Shown piece after piece: positions 13,070 to 16,467 of a DNA stretch of 16,467 nt. This stretch comes from JALZDI01 sp965653225. Lineage in GTDB: Bacteria; Actinomycetota; Actinomycetes; Propionibacteriales; Nocardioidaceae. The stretch's first letter is position 1, and every line of letters starts with the position of its first letter. The DNA lies in NCBI GenBank assembly GCA_965653225.1, contig CBFGZI010000087.1, positions 1 to 16,467 on the forward strand, written 5' to 3'. The notes beneath the pieces are model-generated. The model was not told where the DNA came from. It saw nothing but the letters and a program-made list of their open reading frames with translations, and ran no database searches. The translations under genes and the position numbers were made by a program.

Positions 13070-13120
13070 ATGCTCACCCTAGTTGCGGGCCAGAGCCCGC
13101 GGCGGACCGAGAGCGACGGC

Positions 13121-13129
13121 TGTGGACGA
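13121..13129 (-). promoter_or_regulatory. DnaA-box-like 9-mer
   Basis: The minus strand reads TCGTCCACA, one base from TTGTCCACA, in the 70-base gap between holB and the hydrolase gene. A single 9-mer of a degenerate consensus is weak evidence. Confidence 0.25.
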
Positions 13130-13139
13130 CGGCGACCGG

Positions 13140-14324
13140 TCAGCCGCCACGTGCGAGCGCGATCATCAGCGCCTCCAGGGCAAGCAGCGGGGCGACGCTG
13201 CCCTCCAGCGCCTCTCGGCAGTCGAGGATCGCCTGGATGCGGCGGACCGTCGACTCCGGCGACCCCGCGCGGGCCACCGTCTCCACGTCGCGTCGGGACT
13301 CCTCGTTGACCAGGTCGACCCCGCCGCCGGTCTGCACCACCAGCACGTCGCGGTAGAACGACATCAGCTCGATCAGCGCACGGTCGAGCGCGTCGCGCTG
13401 CAGCCGCTTGGCCCGCGCCTTCTGCTGGTCCTCCAGCTCCTTCAGCGCGCCCTGCGCACCCCGCGGCTTGACACCCCGGGTGCCCATGCCCAGCGCCTGC
13501 TCGAGGTCGGTGCGCTCGGCGCCGTCGAGCCGGGCGGCGATCGGTGCGGCCTCCTCGTTGGCGGCGTCGACCAGGTTGGCCGCGGCGGTCATGCACGGAC
13601 CCAGGCCGGTCAGCCGGGTGGGCAGCGCGAGCACCTCACGTCGCCGGTTGCGGGTGCCCTCGTCAGTGGCGAGGGCACGCGCCCGCCCGATGTGGCCCTG
13701 CGACGCCCGCGCCGCGAACGTGGCCACCTCGGCGGTGACGCCGTCACGCTGCCGCAGCACCTGCGCCACGGCGGCCGGCGGCGGGGTGCGCAGCACCAGC
13801 GGGCGGCAGCGCGAGCGGATGGTGGCCACGACGTCCTCGGCGGTCGGCGCGCACAGCAGCCACACCGTGCGGGCGGCCGGCTCCTCGACGCTCTTCAGCA
13901 GCGCGTCGGCGGCACGTTCGGTGAGCCGGTCGGCGTCCTCGACCACCACCACCTGCCACCGGTCGCCGGTGGGCGACATGGCGGCCCTGCGCACCAGCTC
14001 GCGGATCTCGTCGACGCCCAGCGACAGCCGTTCGGTGCTCACCAGCGTGACGTCGGGATGCGAGCCGGCCAGCGAGGTGCGGCAGGCCAGGCACTCGCCG
14101 CAGCCGGCGTTGGGGCACTGCAGCGCCGCCGCGAACGCACGGGCCGCGTTGGACCGCCCGGACCCGGGCGGACCGGTGAACAGCCAGGCGTGCGTCATGC
14201 CGCTCGTACGGCCACCGCGCAGTGCGGTGTTCGCGGCGTCGACCGCCGAGCGCAGCACCCGCACGGTGGGCTCCTGCCCGACGAGGTCTGCCCAGACGCC
14301 CTCGGCGACCGTCCCCGCGGTCAC
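13140..14324 (-). CDS. holB: DNA polymerase III subunit delta' (clamp loader)
   Basis: 394-residue clamp-loader subunit that, with delta and tau/gamma, opens the beta sliding clamp during replication. An AAA+ domain carries LFTGPPGSGRSNAARAFAAA, where the Walker A lysine is replaced by Arg57, as in other actinobacterial delta' proteins; delta' does not need to hydrolyse ATP. A zinc module has C70, C75, C78 and C81. VVVVEDADRL (126-134) is the Walker B region, LLKSVEEPA follows, and SRC (171-173) is the conserved interface motif. The C-terminal helical collar completes the protein. The GTG at 14324 overlaps the stop of the upstream tmk fusion in GTGA, so translation is coupled. The pairing of dTTP synthesis with the replicase is a conserved bacterial gene order. 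Confidence 0.95.
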   Translation of the reverse strand: MTAGTVAEGVWADLVGQEPTVRVLRSAVDAANTALRGGRTSGMTHAWLFTGPPGSGRSNAARAFAAALQCPNAGCGECLACRTSLAGSHPDVTLVSTERLSLGVDEIRELVRRAAMSPTGDRWQVVVVEDADRLTERAADALLKSVEEPAARTVWLLCAPTAEDVVATIRSRCRPLVLRTPPPAAVAQVLRQRDGVTAEVATFAARASQGHIGRARALATDEGTRNRRREVLALPTRLTGLGPCMTAAANLVDAANEEAAPIAARLDGAERTDLEQALGMGTRGVKPRGAQGALKELEDQQKARAKRLQRDALDRALIELMSFYRDVLVVQTGGGVDLVNEESRRDVETVARAGSPESTVRRIQAILDCREALEGSVAPLLALEALMIALARGG

Positions 14325-16411
14325 TGCTTCGCGGCCTCGGGGTCGGGTGCAGGGGCGGGCTGTCGCGGCTGCCGCCGCGCACGGAACAGCAACGGCTGCA
14401 CGCGCGCCCGCACCTCCGCGGCGATGTGCTCGGGGTCGAGGGAGGCGTTGACGACCGCGTAGTGCTCCGGGTCGCTCGCCGCCATCTGCAGGAACGACGT
14501 GCGGACGCGCTCATGGAAGTGCAGCGGCTCGGCCTCCAGCCGGTCGGTGCCCTCGAACCGGCCGAGCCCCAGCGCCGGCGGCAGGTCGAGCAGCACGGTC
14601 AGGTGCGGCCGCAGGTCGGCGGTGGACCAGCGCGCGAGCCGCTCGACGTCCTCGCTGGGCAGCTGCCGCCCGGCGCCCTGGTAGGCCAGCGTGGAGTCGA
14701 CGAACCGGTCGGTGACCACCACCGCGCCGCGACGCAGCGCAGGCACGATCTCGGTGTCGACGTGCTCGGCCTTGTCGGCGGCGTACAGCAAGGCCTCGGT
14801 GCGTGGACTCAGGGTGCCCGTGCTCGGGTCGAGCAGGATGTCGCGCAGCTTCGTACCCACCTCGGTGGCACCGGGCTCGCGGGTCTCCACCACCTCGTAG
14901 CCCTCGGCCTCCAGCCACGCGGCGAGCAGCCGGGCCTGGGTGGACTTGCCGACGCCCTCACCGCCCTCCAGCGCGACGAAGAGGCCCTGGTTGGCGTAGA
15001 TGCCCGGCGAGCTGGTCAGCGCGCGGATCAGGTCGCGGTGCAGCGGCACGCCTTGCCGGTCGTCCATCTGCTTGTACGCCGAGATGCCGACGGCGGTGAG
15101 CACCACCGCGGCGAGCAGGAACGTGATGGACGCACCGGTGTAGTCGATGGTCAGGTCGGCGTTGACCCGCACCGAGTGGGTGCCGATCACACCGGCCAGC
15201 GCCGGAGCGGCGGCGAGCACCAGTGCCAGCACCAGCCGCACCATCGACTGCACGAACGCGAACGTGCGGCCCCGCACGTTGTCGGCGACCTCCAGGCCCA
15301 GCAGCGTGTAGCCGGTGATCCAGCCGATGCCGGCGCAGAAGCCGATCAGCACGGTCAGGATCGCGACCAGCACCAGGTCGGGGACCAGCGCCAGACCGAC
15401 GAGCAGAAGCCCGGCCGCGGTCAGGGACAGGCCGAACAGCCGCCGCCGCGACAGTCCGCGCAGGATCCGCGGGCCGAGCCACATACCGAGCGCGAGGCCC
15501 AGGAACACCGCGCCGAACAGGATGCCGTAGGCCGGGTCGCCACCGCCGAGGTCGCCGACGAAGACCCGGGCGAGACCGATGACCACGCCGCCGGCGGCGA
15601 ACGCGCCGACGATGCCGATGACCAGGCCGCGGATCGCCTTGGTGCCGCTGACGTAGGCCCAGCCCTCCACGATCGTGCGCCACAGGCTGGTGCGGTCGGC
15701 CTCGGCGACCGAGGACCCCCTGGGGATCTCGTGCAGGGTGTAGATGACGATCCCGGAGACCAGGTAGCTGAGCGCGTTGAAGTACAGCGCGGCGTCGACC
15801 GGGCTCGGGTCGATCGGGCCGAACAGCGTGCCCAGCACCTGGGTCCACGACGTCAGCAGCGTGAAGATACCGGCGGCCGGCAGCGCCGAGCCGTAGGTCG
15901 TGGCCAGCGACAGCTGGTTGGCGGTCTCCAGCCGGTCGCGGGGCACCAGGTTGGGCACCGTGGCGTCCTTGGTCGGCAGCCAGACCAGGCTGATCCCCTC
16001 GACCAGGACGGTCACGATGAACACCCAGGCCAGCGCCTGGCCGCGCTCGTCGCTGCCGAGGATCGTGGTCACGATCGGGATCGAGGCGAACAGCACGAAC
16101 CGCAGCAGGTCGCCGATGATGAGGTTCCAGCGGCGGTCGAGCCGGTCGGCGATGTAGCCGCCCAGCGGTCCGATGAACACCGCGGGCAGGACGCGCATGA
16201 GGAGAACGCCGGCGATCGCGAAGTTCTTCTCGGCGTAGCCCTGGCCGGCGAGCTCGCCGGCGAACGACGTCAGCGCGAGCAGCCCGAGCCAGTCGCCGAG
16301 GCTGGACAGACCCAGCCCGATCCACAGCCGCCGGAAGGCGCGCACGCGAAGCACCGCGGCCAGCGAGTGGGCAGGCGCGCTGAGGTCTTCGCCGACGGAC
16401 CGCTGCGACAC
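14321..16411 (-). CDS. tmk: MFS transporter-thymidylate kinase fusion
   Basis: 696-residue fusion. Residues about 20-450 are a membrane transporter of the major facilitator superfamily, with many hydrophobic helices and motif GPLGGYIADRLDRR (81-94) between helices 2 and 3. Residues about 475-680 are a complete thymidylate kinase, which phosphorylates dTMP to dTDP: P-loop EGGEGVGKST (482-491), EPG (512-514), DRF with the following serine (568-573), AYQGAGRQ, and a lid rich in Arg/Glu (RFEGTDRLEAE). The tail is Pro/Ala-rich. Such fusions occur in several Actinomycetota. The transporter's substrate is unknown. The GTG at 16411 has only GAGG two bases away, too close to be a normal ribosome site; the -10-like TACGCT at the expected distance suggests a leaderless message. 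It overlaps holB by four bases. Confidence 0.94.
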   Translation of the reverse strand: MSQRSVGEDLSAPAHSLAAVLRVRAFRRLWIGLGLSSLGDWLGLLALTSFAGELAGQGYAEKNFAIAGVLLMRVLPAVFIGPLGGYIADRLDRRWNLIIGDLLRFVLFASIPIVTTILGSDERGQALAWVFIVTVLVEGISLVWLPTKDATVPNLVPRDRLETANQLSLATTYGSALPAAGIFTLLTSWTQVLGTLFGPIDPSPVDAALYFNALSYLVSGIVIYTLHEIPRGSSVAEADRTSLWRTIVEGWAYVSGTKAIRGLVIGIVGAFAAGGVVIGLARVFVGDLGGGDPAYGILFGAVFLGLALGMWLGPRILRGLSRRRLFGLSLTAAGLLLVGLALVPDLVLVAILTVLIGFCAGIGWITGYTLLGLEVADNVRGRTFAFVQSMVRLVLALVLAAAPALAGVIGTHSVRVNADLTIDYTGASITFLLAAVVLTAVGISAYKQMDDRQGVPLHRDLIRALTSSPGIYANQGLFVALEGGEGVGKSTQARLLAAWLEAEGYEVVETREPGATEVGTKLRDILLDPSTGTLSPRTEALLYAADKAEHVDTEIVPALRRGAVVVTDRFVDSTLAYQGAGRQLPSEDVERLARWSTADLRPHLTVLLDLPPALGLGRFEGTDRLEAEPLHFHERVRTSFLQMAASDPEHYAVVNASLDPEHIAAEVRARVQPLLFRARRQPRQPAPAPDPEAAKQ

Positions 16412-16415
16412 GTCC

Positions 16416-16434
16416 TCAGCGTAGTGAACGCTGA
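16416..16434 (-). promoter_or_regulatory. Dyad overlapping a possible leaderless promoter of MFS-tmk
   Basis: TCAGCGT-AGTGA-ACGCTGA has perfect 7-bp arms and a 5-base centre. On the minus strand TACGCT (16418-16423) fits the TANNNT -10 pattern and ends six bases before the GTG, so transcription could begin at the start codon. A clear -35 was not found. A protein bound to the dyad would cover the -10. Confidence 0.45.
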
Positions 16435-16439
16435 CCCCG

Positions 16440-16459
16440 CTGCCGGTAAGACCCGGCAG
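16440..16459. terminator. Hairpin upstream of MFS-tmk
   Basis: CTGCCGG (16440-16446) and CCGGCAG (16453-16459) are perfect 7-bp arms with a 6-base loop. No U-run follows on either strand. It may end the gene lying beyond the right edge or be a second regulatory dyad, six bases from the first. Confidence 0.4.
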
Positions 16460-16467
16460 AAGGCCTC

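Noticed and set aside
11573..14462. Long plus-strand frames antisense to the hydrolase and holB genes
   Set aside because: They are shadows; the minus frames contain the lipobox, catalytic triad, P-loop and zinc cysteines.

Overview
The window is high-GC DNA with dense coding, GTG and TTG starts and several genes typical of Actinomycetota: a thymidylate kinase fused to an MFS transporter, a GlfT2-type galactofuranosyltransferase, GAF-ANTAR regulators and a lipoprotein of the TAP/Hip1 hydrolase family. A galactan-making actinomycete is likely, possibly of the Nocardioidaceae or a related family; the genus cannot be fixed from sequence alone.

Left half (1-6460, accessory in character). A metallo-beta-lactamase-fold hydrolase (+) faces a LysE-family exporter (-). 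About 770 bases without a convincing gene follow (1648-2420). Their right part (2096-2335) is a run of inverted repeats, including stems of 15 and 17 bp, with a SigF/SigB-like promoter match upstream; this is the best candidate for an undescribed element, probably a structured RNA. Next come a 66-residue orphan protein (-), two different GAF-ANTAR proteins (+), a small coiled-coil protein (-), a doubtful 45-codon frame (-) and a stand-alone CheB-type methylesterase with a C-terminal zinc ribbon (+). No receptor, CheR, CheA or CheY gene lies in the window, so this looks like a non-chemotactic sensory island.

Right half (6613-16467, mostly core). tRNA-Thr(CGU) is followed by a spacer with a clear intrinsic terminator and two DnaA-box-like 9-mers. 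Then come a GlfT2 homologue (-), a divergently transcribed sulfotransferase-like protein (+), and a second, paralogous sulfotransferase-like protein (-) that ends a four-gene minus-strand run: MFS-tmk, holB, TAP-family lipoprotein hydrolase, sulfotransferase. tmk and holB overlap by four bases (GTGA). This run joins dTTP supply, the clamp loader, an envelope hydrolase and a probable envelope-modifying enzyme. The two sulfotransferase paralogues around a galactan polymerase suggest sulfation of a cell-surface glycan, which is an inference.

Gene-poor stretches: 1-177 (only the ribosome site of the first gene is recognisable), 1648-2420 (described above), 3566-3831 (one palindrome), 5031-5388 (one dyad and a doubtful small frame), 6460-6612 and 6686-6861 (around the tRNA). 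No CRISPR array, insertion sequence, integrase or rRNA was seen.
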